Positions 8,269 to 15,733 of a DNA stretch of 46,953 nt are shown piece by piece. Every line of letters starts with the position of its first letter. Position 1 is the stretch's first letter. Made by a program: the position numbers and the translations under genes. Origin of the DNA: DASSKO01 sp035690425 (GTDB taxonomy: Bacteria > Actinomycetota > Actinomycetes > Propionibacteriales > Nocardioidaceae); NCBI GenBank assembly GCA_035690425.1, contig DASSKO010000193.1, positions 1 through 46,953 of the forward strand, read 5' to 3'. The notes under the pieces were generated by a model, which did no database searches, had not been told where the DNA came from, and saw only the letters and a list, made by a program, of their open reading frames with translations.

Positions 8269-9558
8269 ATGAGCGACACCAGCGCCCCGGACGGCGCGGA
8301 CAACGACGAGCGCGCGGCCGGCAGTGCCCACCCTGCCGGCGCCGCGGCTGACCCCGGCCCCGGCACCGATGCCGGCACAGGCCATACAGCCGGTGCCACG
8401 GTCGGCGCCGAGGTGGGCGGAGCGGCCCCCGCGCCGGCGAGCCCGGCCGCCAGGCGGTCCCCAGGGCGCGGCGCGAGCAGACGGAACGTCACGCGCGGCA
8501 GGGGCGGTCTGGGCCGGCCCGGTCGCGCGCTGGCGCGGCACTCACCGTTCAACATCGGCTTCTTCGGTGCCGCCGGCGTCATCGTCGCACTCGCGCTGAA
8601 GGAGCTGCTGGTCGCGGCCTCCTCGGTGATCCTGCTGGTCAGCGTCGCGATGTTCCTGGCGGTGGGGCTGAACCCGTGGGTGGAGTGGCTGCAACGCAGA
8701 GGACTTCGGCGCGGGTTCGCCGTACTCGCCGTCTTCGCAGCCGTGCTGGCAATTCTGGTGCTGTTCGGCTTCACGATCGTGCCCGTGATCGTGGAGCAGG
8801 TGCAGGCGATCGTGCAGGCCGCGCCGGAGCTGATCGCCGACCTCCAGGACAACCGGTGGGTGCGCCGGGTCGACGAGCGCTTCGACATCTTGCAGCGCGT
8901 GCAGGAGCAGATCGCGAGCGGCAACATCGGTGCCCAGATCGCGGGCGGTGTGCTCGGCGTCGGCCTGGCCGTGCTGGGCGCGCTGGTCAACGTGTTCTTC
9001 GTGCTGGTCCTGACCCTGTACTTCCTCGGCTCGCTGCATCGGATCAAGCGCTCGATGTACGCCCTGGTGCCGGCGTCTCGGCGCGAGCGCACCGCCCAGC
9101 TCGGCGACGCGATCCTGGCCCAGGTCGGTGGCTATGTCAGCGGGGCGTTCGTGATCGCGCTCATCGCCGGCGCCACGTCGCTGCTGTTCTTCCTCTTCGT
9201 CGGGCTGGCCGACTACGCCGTGGCGCTCGCGTTCGTCGTGCTGCTGCTGGACCTGATCCCGATGATCGGTGCCACCATCGCCGCGGTGATCGTCTCGGTG
9301 ATCGGGCTGGCGGTCGACCCCTCGATCGGACTCGCCTGCGCGATCTTCTTCATCATCTACCAGCAGGTCGAGAACTACCTGATCTATCCGCGGGTGATGT
9401 CGAGCACGGTCGACGTGCCGGGGGCGGCCGTCGTCGTGGCGGTGCTCGCCGGCGCCACACTGCTCGGCGTCATCGGCGCGCTGATGGCCATCCCGATCGC
9501 GGCCGGCGTACTCCTGCTGCTGCGCGAGGTCGTGGTGCGGCGTCAGGACGCCCGCTGA
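8269..9558 (+). CDS. AI-2E family transporter (PerM/TqsA type)
   Basis: A 429-residue membrane protein. The first ~85 residues are Ala/Pro/Gly-rich, cytosolic and probably disordered, ending in a basic patch. The remainder has about eight transmembrane segments with the soluble loop between TM3 and TM4 (IVEQVQAIVQAAPELIADLQ region) typical of the AI-2E/PerM family, and a conserved late GxxGALMAIPIAA segment. Family members export small molecules or act as Na+/H+ antiporters; the substrate here is unknown. The start lies 12 nt after the coiled-coil gene, so the two form an operon. Its TGA abuts the TGA of the convergent hydrolase gene (see finding on TGATCA). Confidence 0.88.
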   Translation: MSDTSAPDGADNDERAAGSAHPAGAAADPGPGTDAGTGHTAGATVGAEVGGAAPAPASPAARRSPGRGASRRNVTRGRGGLGRPGRALARHSPFNIGFFGAAGVIVALALKELLVAASSVILLVSVAMFLAVGLNPWVEWLQRRGLRRGFAVLAVFAAVLAILVLFGFTIVPVIVEQVQAIVQAAPELIADLQDNRWVRRVDERFDILQRVQEQIASGNIGAQIAGGVLGVGLAVLGALVNVFFVLVLTLYFLGSLHRIKRSMYALVPASRRERTAQLGDAILAQVGGYVSGAFVIALIAGATSLLFFLFVGLADYAVALAFVVLLLDLIPMIGATIAAVIVSVIGLAVDPSIGLACAIFFIIYQQVENYLIYPRVMSSTVDVPGAAVVVAVLAGATLLGVIGALMAIPIAAGVLLLLREVVVRRQDAR

Positions 9559-10332
9559 TCACAAGGCCCGCAGAAAGTCGCCGACCACGCGGTTGAAGAC
9601 CGCCGGCGCCTCCACCGCGCTCAGGTGCCCGGCACCGTTGACCACCTCGAGTCTGCCCTGCGGCAGCACCGTGCACATGCCCTCGGCCTCGGACACGGGC
9701 GAGAGTTGGTCCTGCGACCCGACCACGACGAGCGCGGGTACGTCGGCCGTCGCCAGCGTCTGGGTCGAGTCCGGACGCAGGGCCATCGCCCGCTGCGCCC
9801 AGGCCGCCGCAGCCGGATCGACCTGCTCGATGAGCTCGCGCACCTGGTCGACGACCTTCGGGTAGGTGCGCCGGCTGTGGTCGCTGACCAGGGCAGGCAG
9901 CACTTCCTCCACCAGCACCTGCGGATCCTCGCGCTCCTCCAGCAGGCTCGCGATGCGTTCGCGGTTCTGTCGCGCGGGCTCGGGATCGGCCGATGCCTTG
10001 GTGTCGGCGAGCACCAGCGCCGCCGCGACGCTGGGACGACGGCGCAGGATCTCCATCGCGACGTAGCCGCCCATCGACAGCCCGCCCAGCACGACTTTGC
10101 GCAGACCGCGCTGGTCGAGCATGCGCATGACCGTCTCGGCCATCCAGGCCAGGTCGGGCGGCTCCTGGGTCGGCGGCATGTCACCAAAGCCGACGAGGTC
10201 GGGAGTGACCAGCTCGAGGTCGATGCCGGCCGCCTCGGCCAGGCCGGCATGCTGGGCCTGCCACATCGCGCGCGACAGCGGGAACGCGTGCAGCAGGACG
10301 ACGGGGAGCGCGCCGGATGCCGTGGTCGCCAT
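9559..10332 (-). CDS. Alpha/beta hydrolase
   Basis: A 257-residue alpha/beta-hydrolase. LLHAFPLSRAMW supplies the oxyanion-side HxF region, GLSMGGY is the nucleophile elbow (Ser near residue 96), and the C-terminal GAGHLSAVEAP supplies the catalytic His. The Asp is likely in the VVGSQDQLSP strand. Close in pattern to 3-oxoadipate enol-lactonase and small esterases, but no aromatic-pathway neighbours are present, so the substrate is left open. The ATG at 10332 follows the stop of the preceding hydrolase by 5 nt, giving a two-hydrolase operon. Confidence 0.88.
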   Translation of the reverse strand: MATTASGALPVVLLHAFPLSRAMWQAQHAGLAEAAGIDLELVTPDLVGFGDMPPTQEPPDLAWMAETVMRMLDQRGLRKVVLGGLSMGGYVAMEILRRRPSVAAALVLADTKASADPEPARQNRERIASLLEEREDPQVLVEEVLPALVSDHSRRTYPKVVDQVRELIEQVDPAAAAWAQRAMALRPDSTQTLATADVPALVVVGSQDQLSPVSEAEGMCTVLPQGRLEVVNGAGHLSAVEAPAVFNRVVGDFLRAL

Positions 10333-10337
10333 GACTT

Positions 10338-11132
10338 TCAGGAACCTTCCGGTTGCGCCACGGGCACGTCGGCGAACGCGGCGACGGTGCGGTCGGCATA
10401 CGCCGAGGAGTCTGCCTGGGTCATCTCGCCATCCCACTCCCGCGGCAGCGGCCCATGGCCGGGAAGCACCCGCTCGACGACCAGGTCGAGAGCCGTCTCG
10501 GCGTCACCGACCCACAGGTGCTTGGCGCCGTCGACACCCACCACCTCGGCCTGTGGCACTCGGGCGAACCGCTCCCGGGCGGCAGGCGGCTGCAGGTAGT
10601 CGTCGTGGTCAGGCACCAGCGCGAGCACGGGCTTGTCCGACTCGGCCCACCGGTCCAGGTCGTCGTCGGTGCTGAAACGCAGCGGTGGTGACATCAGAAT
10701 GGCGCCCGTGACGCCCGGGTCACAGCCGTGCATCAGGGCCAGGTCGGTGCCGAACGACCAGCCCAGCAACCAGACGTCGGGCAGGTCGGCGAACTCGGCG
10801 TGCTCGATCGCCGCGGCCACGTCGTAGCGTTCACCCTGCGCGTTGTCGAACGCGCCCTCGCTGGTCCCCTGAACGCTGGAGGTGCCGCGCGTGTTGAAGC
10901 GCAGCACGGCGATGTCGGCCAGCGCCGGCAACCGGTAAGCGGCCTTCCGGAAGACGTGGCTGTCCATCATGCCGCCGTGCGTAGGCAGCGGGTGCAGGCA
11001 CACCAGGGTGGCCACTGGCTCACGGTGCAGCGGCAGGGCCAGCTCCCCGACCAGCCGCAGGCCGTCGGCCGTCGCCAGGCTGAGAGCCTCCCGGCGGGCG
11101 GGCAACACGGAGTTCGCTCGGATGGCAGCCAT
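10338..11132 (-). CDS. Alpha/beta hydrolase (dienelactone-hydrolase-like)
   Basis: A 264-residue serine hydrolase. Visible parts are LVCLHPLPTHGGMMDSHVFR (oxyanion region), GWSFGTDLAL as nucleophile elbow, LALVPDHDDYLQP as acid strand and GAKHLWVGD with the catalytic His. The pattern resembles the actinobacterial alpha/beta-hydrolase superfamily proteins with a Gly-Trp-Ser-Phe-Gly elbow, of unknown substrate. The longer upstream reading crosses another gene antisense and is rejected. The ATG at 11132 lies exactly 7 nt downstream of a TAGGGT -10-like hexamer, so the mRNA may be leaderless. Confidence 0.88.
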   Translation of the reverse strand: MAAIRANSVLPARREALSLATADGLRLVGELALPLHREPVATLVCLHPLPTHGGMMDSHVFRKAAYRLPALADIAVLRFNTRGTSSVQGTSEGAFDNAQGERYDVAAAIEHAEFADLPDVWLLGWSFGTDLALMHGCDPGVTGAILMSPPLRFSTDDDLDRWAESDKPVLALVPDHDDYLQPPAARERFARVPQAEVVGVDGAKHLWVGDAETALDLVVERVLPGHGPLPREWDGEMTQADSSAYADRTVAAFADVPVAQPEGS

Positions 11133-11139
11133 TGCACCC

Positions 11140-11145
11140 ACCCTA
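11140..11145 (-). promoter_or_regulatory. Predicted -10 box of a leaderless hydrolase transcript
   Basis: Minus-strand TAGGGT with 7 nt to the ATG at 11132, the TANNNT-N6-8-start arrangement of actinobacterial leaderless genes. Confidence 0.45.
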
Positions 11146-11154
11146 CGAGATGAC

Positions 11155-11451
11155 CTAACGAACGGGTCCGCGCCGGTCACGGGCATGCCAGCACCCGCTG
11201 TGCCAGTGCCGGCGCTCGTCCAGCCCGCTGGCGGAGAAGACTCCTGGCTCGGCCGGCCACGCCACCACGTGCGGTGTCGCCGTGGGGATCGTCTGGTCGC
11301 AGCCCGGGCAGCGATAGGGCTTGGTGGCGCCGGCACCGCTGACCCGGCGTACCAGCCAGTCCTCGCCTCCCCAGGTCTCGGTGCCGACGTGGCCACCGGC
11401 CGAGAGGGGCCGTGCCGCGTCCGACCTGCGCCGGCCTCGTCGCCGCGACAT
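11155..11451 (-). CDS. Small conserved actinobacterial protein with CxxC and HxxCW motifs
   Basis: A 98-residue basic protein. An arginine-rich N-terminus (MSRRRGRRR) is followed by KPYRCPGCDQTIPTATPHVV and, later, HWHSGCWHARDRR. The CPGC and HSGC elements could coordinate zinc. Similar short proteins, sometimes loosely labelled ATP/GTP-binding, recur in actinomycetes; I know of no proven function. The ATG at 11451 overlaps the stop of the upstream dehydrogenase gene (TGATG), so translation is coupled to it. Confidence 0.75.
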   Translation of the reverse strand: MSRRRGRRRSDAARPLSAGGHVGTETWGGEDWLVRRVSGAGATKPYRCPGCDQTIPTATPHVVAWPAEPGVFSASGLDERRHWHSGCWHARDRRGPVR

Positions 11452-13163
11452 CAGCTGTGGGAGTGGGCACGGAAACCGCGGCCGGTCTTGCGCCCGTGGT
11501 AGCCGGCGGTGACGAGGTGCTTCAGCAACGGCGCCGGTGCGAGCCCGGGCTCGCGGGACTCCCGGTAGATCGCGCGCTGGGTGGTCAGGGCCACGTCGGT
11601 GCCGACCTCGTCGAGCAGCTCGAAGGGCCCGACCGGCAGGGCGCACCCCTTCTTCATCGCGGTGTCGATCTCGTCCGCGGTGGCGTAGCGCGCCTCGAGC
11701 ATCCGGACCGCGTCGTTCAGGTAGGGGAACAGCAGCGCGTTGACGACGAAGCCGGCCCGGTCGGCACAGCAGACCGCCGCCCTGCCGAGGTCAGCGCACA
11801 CGGCACGTGCGGTCTGGGCGACCTCGGCTGTGGTGCAGACCGTCGACACCACCTCGACGAGCTCGATCGTCGGCGCGGGTTCGAAGAAGTGCATGCCGAC
11901 GACATCGCCGGGCCGCCCGGTCACCCGCGCACACTCGATGACCGGCAGCGAAGACGTCGTGGTGGCGAGGATCGCGCCCGGCTTGCAGAGCTCGTCGAGC
12001 TGCTCGAACAGGGCCTGCTTGGCCCGCAGGTCCTCGGCGACGGCCTCCACGACGAGGTCGACGTCGCCGAGGTCGTGCAGGCTGCGGGCGCGGTCGAACC
12101 GTCCGGGTGCCTGCTCCTCGCCGGCATCTGCGGGAGTGTCGCCGACGCACGTCACGTCGTACCCGCCCCGGGTGAAGACCTCGGCGATGCCGGTCGCCGT
12201 CGCGCCGGTGCCGACCACACCGACCGTGCGGATCGGCCGGCGAGGCGCGGGCACGACGTCGGCGGCAGGCGTCTGCGCGTCGTCGACGGCGACCGGCGAG
12301 CCGGCAGCCTCGTAGGTGTAGAAGCCACGGCCGGTCTTGCGGCCCAGCAGGCCGGCAGCCACCATCTGCTGGAGCATCGGCGCCGGCGCGTGCAACCGGT
12401 TGCGGCCCTGCCGATACATGGTTCCGAGGATCTCGTAGGCGGTGTCCAGGCCGATGAGGTCGAGCAGCGCCAGCGGCCCCATCGGATAGCCGCAGGCAAG
12501 GCGCATGGCCGCGTCGATGTCGTCCCGGCCGGCGTAGCCTCCGTCGTACATCGAGACCGCCCGGTTGAGGTAGCCGAACAGCAGCGCGTTGGCGATGAAA
12601 CCCGCCTGGTCACCGCACACCACCGGGGACTTGCCGAGCTTCTGGGCGAGGGCGAGTACGTCGGCGACGGCGCCGGGCTCGGTCAGCACCGTGCGCACGA
12701 CCTCGACGAGCTGCTGCACCGGCGCGGGGTTGAAGAAGTGCATGCCGATCACACGCCCGGGATTGCGGGACGCGGCCGCGATGTCGGTGACCGACAGCGA
12801 CGACGTGTTGGTTGCCAGCACCGCATCGGGCGAGACGATGTCGTCCAGCTGCCGAAACACCTCCGCCTTGAGCTCGAGCCGCTCGACCACGGCCTCGACG
12901 ACGAGGTCGCAGTCGCCGACGTCGTCGAAGCTGGTGGAGAAGGTCATCCGGTCGAGGATCGCCTGCTGCTCGTCGCCGCTCAGCTTGCCTCGCTTCCTGG
13001 CCCGGTCAGTGGAGCGCTGCAGGTGTGCGCGGCCGCGCTGCAGGGAGTCTTCCGTGCGCTCCACCCCGACGACGCGGCATCCGTGGCGGGCGAACACCTC
13101 GGCGATCCCGGCACCCATCGTGCCGAGCCCGATCACGCCGACGGTGCTGAACTCGCGACTCAT
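11451..13163 (-). CDS. Double-domain 3-hydroxyacyl-CoA dehydrogenase
   Basis: A 570-residue enzyme made of two consecutive 3HCDH units. Unit 1 (about 1-285) has GLGTMGAG for NAD binding, TNTSSL, the catalytic His in GMHFFNP and a C-terminal ANALLF/GYPMGPLALLDLIG helical domain. Unit 2 (about 310-570) repeats this as GTGATATG, TTTSSL, GMHFFEP, VNALLF and LPVGPFELLDEVG. Unit 2 lacks about 25 residues of the Rossmann half between strands 2 and 3. Expected reaction: NAD+-dependent oxidation of 3-hydroxyacyl-CoA in beta-oxidation or phenylacetate-type pathways. The ATG at 13163 has a GGAG ribosome site; the upstream 29-codon extension has no support. Confidence 0.9.
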   Translation of the reverse strand: MSREFSTVGVIGLGTMGAGIAEVFARHGCRVVGVERTEDSLQRGRAHLQRSTDRARKRGKLSGDEQQAILDRMTFSTSFDDVGDCDLVVEAVVERLELKAEVFRQLDDIVSPDAVLATNTSSLSVTDIAAASRNPGRVIGMHFFNPAPVQQLVEVVRTVLTEPGAVADVLALAQKLGKSPVVCGDQAGFIANALLFGYLNRAVSMYDGGYAGRDDIDAAMRLACGYPMGPLALLDLIGLDTAYEILGTMYRQGRNRLHAPAPMLQQMVAAGLLGRKTGRGFYTYEAAGSPVAVDDAQTPAADVVPAPRRPIRTVGVVGTGATATGIAEVFTRGGYDVTCVGDTPADAGEEQAPGRFDRARSLHDLGDVDLVVEAVAEDLRAKQALFEQLDELCKPGAILATTTSSLPVIECARVTGRPGDVVGMHFFEPAPTIELVEVVSTVCTTAEVAQTARAVCADLGRAAVCCADRAGFVVNALLFPYLNDAVRMLEARYATADEIDTAMKKGCALPVGPFELLDEVGTDVALTTQRAIYRESREPGLAPAPLLKHLVTAGYHGRKTGRGFRAHSHS

Positions 13164-13195
13164 GGCCGAAGTCTCCCATGCCCCTTCTCCCCGCC

Positions 13196-13223
13196 TCTCC
13201 TCCCGTCGAGATCGCAGATCTGC
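13196..13223 (-). repeat. Dispersed repeat, copy B (TGCGATCTCG core)
   Basis: Minus-strand copy reading GCAGATCTGCGATCTCGACG then GGAGG, in the 115-nt divergent spacer between the dehydrogenase and nucS. It is the closest match to copy A. Confidence 0.6.
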
Positions 13224-13264
13224 CCCGGTCCGGGACGCCCAGCCGCGCACGCACGGTCAGCGGG

Positions 13265-13270
13265 TAGCCT
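13265..13270 (+). promoter_or_regulatory. Predicted -10 box of leaderless nucS
   Basis: TAGCCT ends 8 nt before the GTG start of nucS, and no ribosome site is present, pointing to a leaderless mRNA. Confidence 0.5.
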
Positions 13271-13278
13271 GCCTGTTC

Positions 13279-13953
13279 GTGCGTCTCGTTGTTGCCCAAT
13301 GCCAGGTCGACTACGCCGGCCGGCTCACCGCCCACCTGCCGATGGCCACGCGGCTGATCCTGGTGAAGTCGGACGGCTCGGTCTCGATCCACAACGACGA
13401 CCGTGCCTACAAGCCGCTGAACTGGATGTCACCGCCGTGCAAGCTCAGCGAGGGCCTCAACGACGACGGCGTCGACGAGTGGACCGTCACCGGCAAGGAC
13501 GGTGACACGCTGCGCATCCTGCTCGCCGACGTCCTCCACGACTCCAGCCACCAGCTGGGCGTCGACCCCGGCCTGGTCAAGGACGGGGTAGAGAAGCACC
13601 TGCAGGCACTGCTGGCCGACCATCCGGCATCGCTGGCGGACGGCTTGACCCTGGTACGGCGGGAGTTCCCCACCGCGATCGGTCCGGTGGACCTGCTGTG
13701 CCGCGACGAGGAGGGCGCGTCCGTGGCGGTGGAGATCAAGCGTCGCGGCGAGATCGACGGTGTGGAGCAGCTGACCCGCTATCTGGAGCTGCTCAACCGG
13801 GACCCGCTGCTGGCGCCGGTGCGGGGAATCTTCGCCGCACAGGAGATCAAGCCGCAGGCACGGGTGCTTGCGGCCGACCGCGGCATCACCTGCGCCGTCG
13901 TCGACTACGACGCGCTGCGCGGCATGGACGACCCCAGCGCGCGGCTGTTCTGA
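13279..13953 (+). CDS. nucS: Mismatch-specific endonuclease NucS (EndoMS)
   Basis: A 224-residue RecB-type nuclease that cuts both strands at mismatches. It serves as the non-MutS mismatch repair of actinomycetes, acting with the sliding clamp. The N-terminal dimerisation/ssDNA-binding domain starts MRLVVAQCQVDYAGR. The catalytic domain shows GPVDLLCRDEEG and VAVEIKRRGEIDGVEQ, the D-(E/D)xK metal site, then LTRYLELL. A clamp-binding tail ends DPSARLF. The GTG at 13279 is preferred to later ATGs because the first strand is conserved. There is no ribosome site, but TAGCCT lies 8 nt upstream. Confidence 0.96.
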   Translation: MRLVVAQCQVDYAGRLTAHLPMATRLILVKSDGSVSIHNDDRAYKPLNWMSPPCKLSEGLNDDGVDEWTVTGKDGDTLRILLADVLHDSSHQLGVDPGLVKDGVEKHLQALLADHPASLADGLTLVRREFPTAIGPVDLLCRDEEGASVAVEIKRRGEIDGVEQLTRYLELLNRDPLLAPVRGIFAAQEIKPQARVLAADRGITCAVVDYDALRGMDDPSARLF

Positions 13954-14102
13954 CCCTCTCGGGGCTCCCTCGTTGCCGGGCACCGCCTCGTGAGCACGAA
14001 CTGAGTGGCCCACTTCAGCCCGAAGGCCTTGGTCAGCAGAGCGTTCCAGTAGGAACCGGGATCAGACGTCTGCTCCTCGTCGAAATGCTCTTGTCGAGAC
14101 AT
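13905..14102 (-). CDS. Possible small or truncated protein, unrecognised
   Basis: A 65-codon reading frame that starts in otherwise empty sequence and runs into the antisense of the nucS 3' end. The first ~40 residues look protein-like (HFDEEQTSDPGSYWNALLTK, then AFGLKWATQFVLT), with A/T-ending codons more common than in neighbours. The last ~15 residues are just nucS antisense. I do not recognise the family. It may be a remnant of a longer gene, a real small protein, or chance. Confidence 0.25.
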   Translation of the reverse strand: MSRQEHFDEEQTSDPGSYWNALLTKAFGLKWATQFVLTRRCPATREPREGQNSRALGSSMPRSAS

Positions 14103-14254
14103 GCCCCGTTGTCAAGACTGAACGCTGTCCGTCGCGAGCTCGACAGGGTTGCCTGATCGTCCGCGCTGTGACTCTCGCTCGGCCGACATCGTCCCCACGA
14201 TGATGTCGCGCGCGACCCGTCACAACGGCTCCCATTCGGGCCACGACTGCGCGT
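13954..14254. other. Gap between nucS and rox
   Basis: About 300 nt between convergent genes. Apart from the doubtful 65-codon frame above, I see no RNA gene, convincing terminator or repeat. Base composition is slightly less GC-rich than its surroundings. Confidence 0.5.
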
Positions 14255-15682
14255 TCAGTCGACAGGCGCGCCGAACCATCGTGGCAGCTGGCGGAGCAGA
14301 TCTGCCTGATCTTCGCCAGCCCAGGCCACGTGACCATCAGGGCGCAGCAGCACGGCCGGCACCTCCAGTTTCTCGCTGCCGTCGACGACGTGGTCGACGC
14401 GGTCGGCCCAGCCCGCCACCGAGAGCCGGCCGGTCTGGTCGAGCAGCAGTCCGCGACCGCCGTGCATCAGCTCGTAGAGGCGTCCCCGCTTCAGCACCAC
14501 GTCCCGCATTCGCCGGCCGAGCAGTTCATGACCCTCACCGAAGTCGTAGCGAATGCCGATCGCGGTGATCTTCTCGGTCAGGTACCGGTTCACGTCCTCG
14601 AAGTCCATCAGTTCCGACAGCAGCCGGCGCACTGACCGGGGACCCGGCTCGGGCGACAGCAGCTGCATCTGCGCGCGGGTGTTGTCCAGCACGTCGGCGG
14701 CCACTGGATGCCGTTCGATGTGGTAGCTGTCCAGCAGCCCCTCCGGCGCCCAACCGCCGACCTCGGCAGCCAGCTTCCAGCCGAGGTTGAACGCGTCCTG
14801 GATACCGAGGTTGAGGCCTTGTCCACCAACGGGCGGGTGGATGTGCGCCGCGTCGCCGGCCAGCAGCACGCGGCCGACCCGGTAGCGCTCGGCCAGCCGG
14901 GTGGCGTCGCCGAACCGGGACAGCCAGCGCGGTGAGTGGGCGCCGAAGTCGGTGCCGGCGAACACCCGCAGCTGCTGCTTGACCTCCTCGAGGGTCGGCG
15001 GGACCGACCGGTCCTCGGCCACTCCCTCGGCGGGCACGACGACGCGGTACACCCCTTCCCCGAAGGGCCCGGCGCCGAACCGCTTGTGGGTCTTGCGGAC
15101 CTCGGCCACCACGGCGGCCACCGTCTCCGGTGGCGCGGTCACCTCCATCTCACCCAGCAGGGTGTCGACCCGGCTGGGCTCGCCGGGGAAGCCGACGCCG
15201 AGCAGCTTCCGCACCGTGCTGCGGCCGCCGTCGCAGCCGACGAGGTAGCGCGAGCGCAGCTGCGCGCCGTCGGCCAGCTCAGCGGTCACCCCGTGTTCGT
15301 CCTGGTGCAGCCCGACCAGCTCGCCGCCGCGCCGGATCTCGACGCCGAGCTCGGCAGCGTGCTCGTCGAGCAGGCGATCGGTGGTGGGCTGCGGAATGCC
15401 GAGCACGTAGGCATGCGCGGTGTCCAGCCGCTCCGGCGAGGGCTTGGCGATGGCGGCGAAGAAGCCGCCGACGGGGTACTGCTGGCCGTGCGCGAGGAAC
15501 CGCTCCAGCAGGCCGCGCTGGTCCATCACCTCGATGCTGCGCACGTGTAGGCCGAGCGCGCGGACGTAGGCGGTCGGCTCCGCCTCCTTCTCCAGCACGA
15601 GGGTGCGCACACCGTGCAGCCGCAGCTCGCCGGCCAGCATCAAACCGGTCGGTCCGCCGCCGACCACCACCACGTCGGTCAT
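14255..15682 (-). CDS. rox: Rifampicin monooxygenase-like FAD-dependent hydroxylase
   Basis: A 475-residue group A flavoprotein monooxygenase, close in length and sequence pattern to the rifampin monooxygenases (Rox/RIFMO) of Nocardia and Streptomyces, which hydroxylate and linearise rifamycins. Visible are GGGPTGLMLAGELRLHGV (FAD), ALGLHVRSIEVMDQRGLLERF near the isoalloxazine, the middle domain, LLAGDAAHIHPPVGGQGLN (GD motif, FAD ribityl) and a thioredoxin-like C-terminal part ending in LLRPDGHVAW-GEDQ. The ATG at 15682 has GGGGGAC 5 nt upstream; an in-frame ATG at 15694 lies 7 nt from a TAGTCT box and may be a leaderless start. I saw no rifamycin-associated element upstream. Other aromatic substrates remain possible. 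Confidence 0.88.
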   Translation of the reverse strand: MTDVVVVGGGPTGLMLAGELRLHGVRTLVLEKEAEPTAYVRALGLHVRSIEVMDQRGLLERFLAHGQQYPVGGFFAAIAKPSPERLDTAHAYVLGIPQPTTDRLLDEHAAELGVEIRRGGELVGLHQDEHGVTAELADGAQLRSRYLVGCDGGRSTVRKLLGVGFPGEPSRVDTLLGEMEVTAPPETVAAVVAEVRKTHKRFGAGPFGEGVYRVVVPAEGVAEDRSVPPTLEEVKQQLRVFAGTDFGAHSPRWLSRFGDATRLAERYRVGRVLLAGDAAHIHPPVGGQGLNLGIQDAFNLGWKLAAEVGGWAPEGLLDSYHIERHPVAADVLDNTRAQMQLLSPEPGPRSVRRLLSELMDFEDVNRYLTEKITAIGIRYDFGEGHELLGRRMRDVVLKRGRLYELMHGGRGLLLDQTGRLSVAGWADRVDHVVDGSEKLEVPAVLLRPDGHVAWAGEDQADLLRQLPRWFGAPVD

Positions 15683-15701
15683 GAAGTCCCCCATGAACCC
15701 G

Positions 15702-15707
15702 AGACTA
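15702..15707 (-). promoter_or_regulatory. Predicted -10 box of rox
   Basis: Minus-strand TAGTCT, 7 nt before the in-frame ATG at 15694. The matching -35 position would fall on the -10 box of the divergent patatin gene. Confidence 0.45.
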
Positions 15708-15721
15708 GATGCGCCGCCCCG

Positions 15722-15727
15722 TAGCGT
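15722..15727 (+). promoter_or_regulatory. Predicted -10 box of the patatin-like gene
   Basis: TAGCGT with 6 nt to the ATG at 15734; no ribosome site, so probably leaderless. Confidence 0.45.
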
Positions 15728-15733
15728 GCGGCC

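Noticed and set aside
11412..13505. A 697-codon plus-strand frame opposite the double dehydrogenase.
   Set aside because: It reads the mirror of both 3HCDH units and crosses into nucS; there is no motif of its own.
15683..15733. A rifamycin-associated element upstream of rox.
   Set aside because: I looked for the known GC-rich 19-nt inverted repeat and did not find a match.
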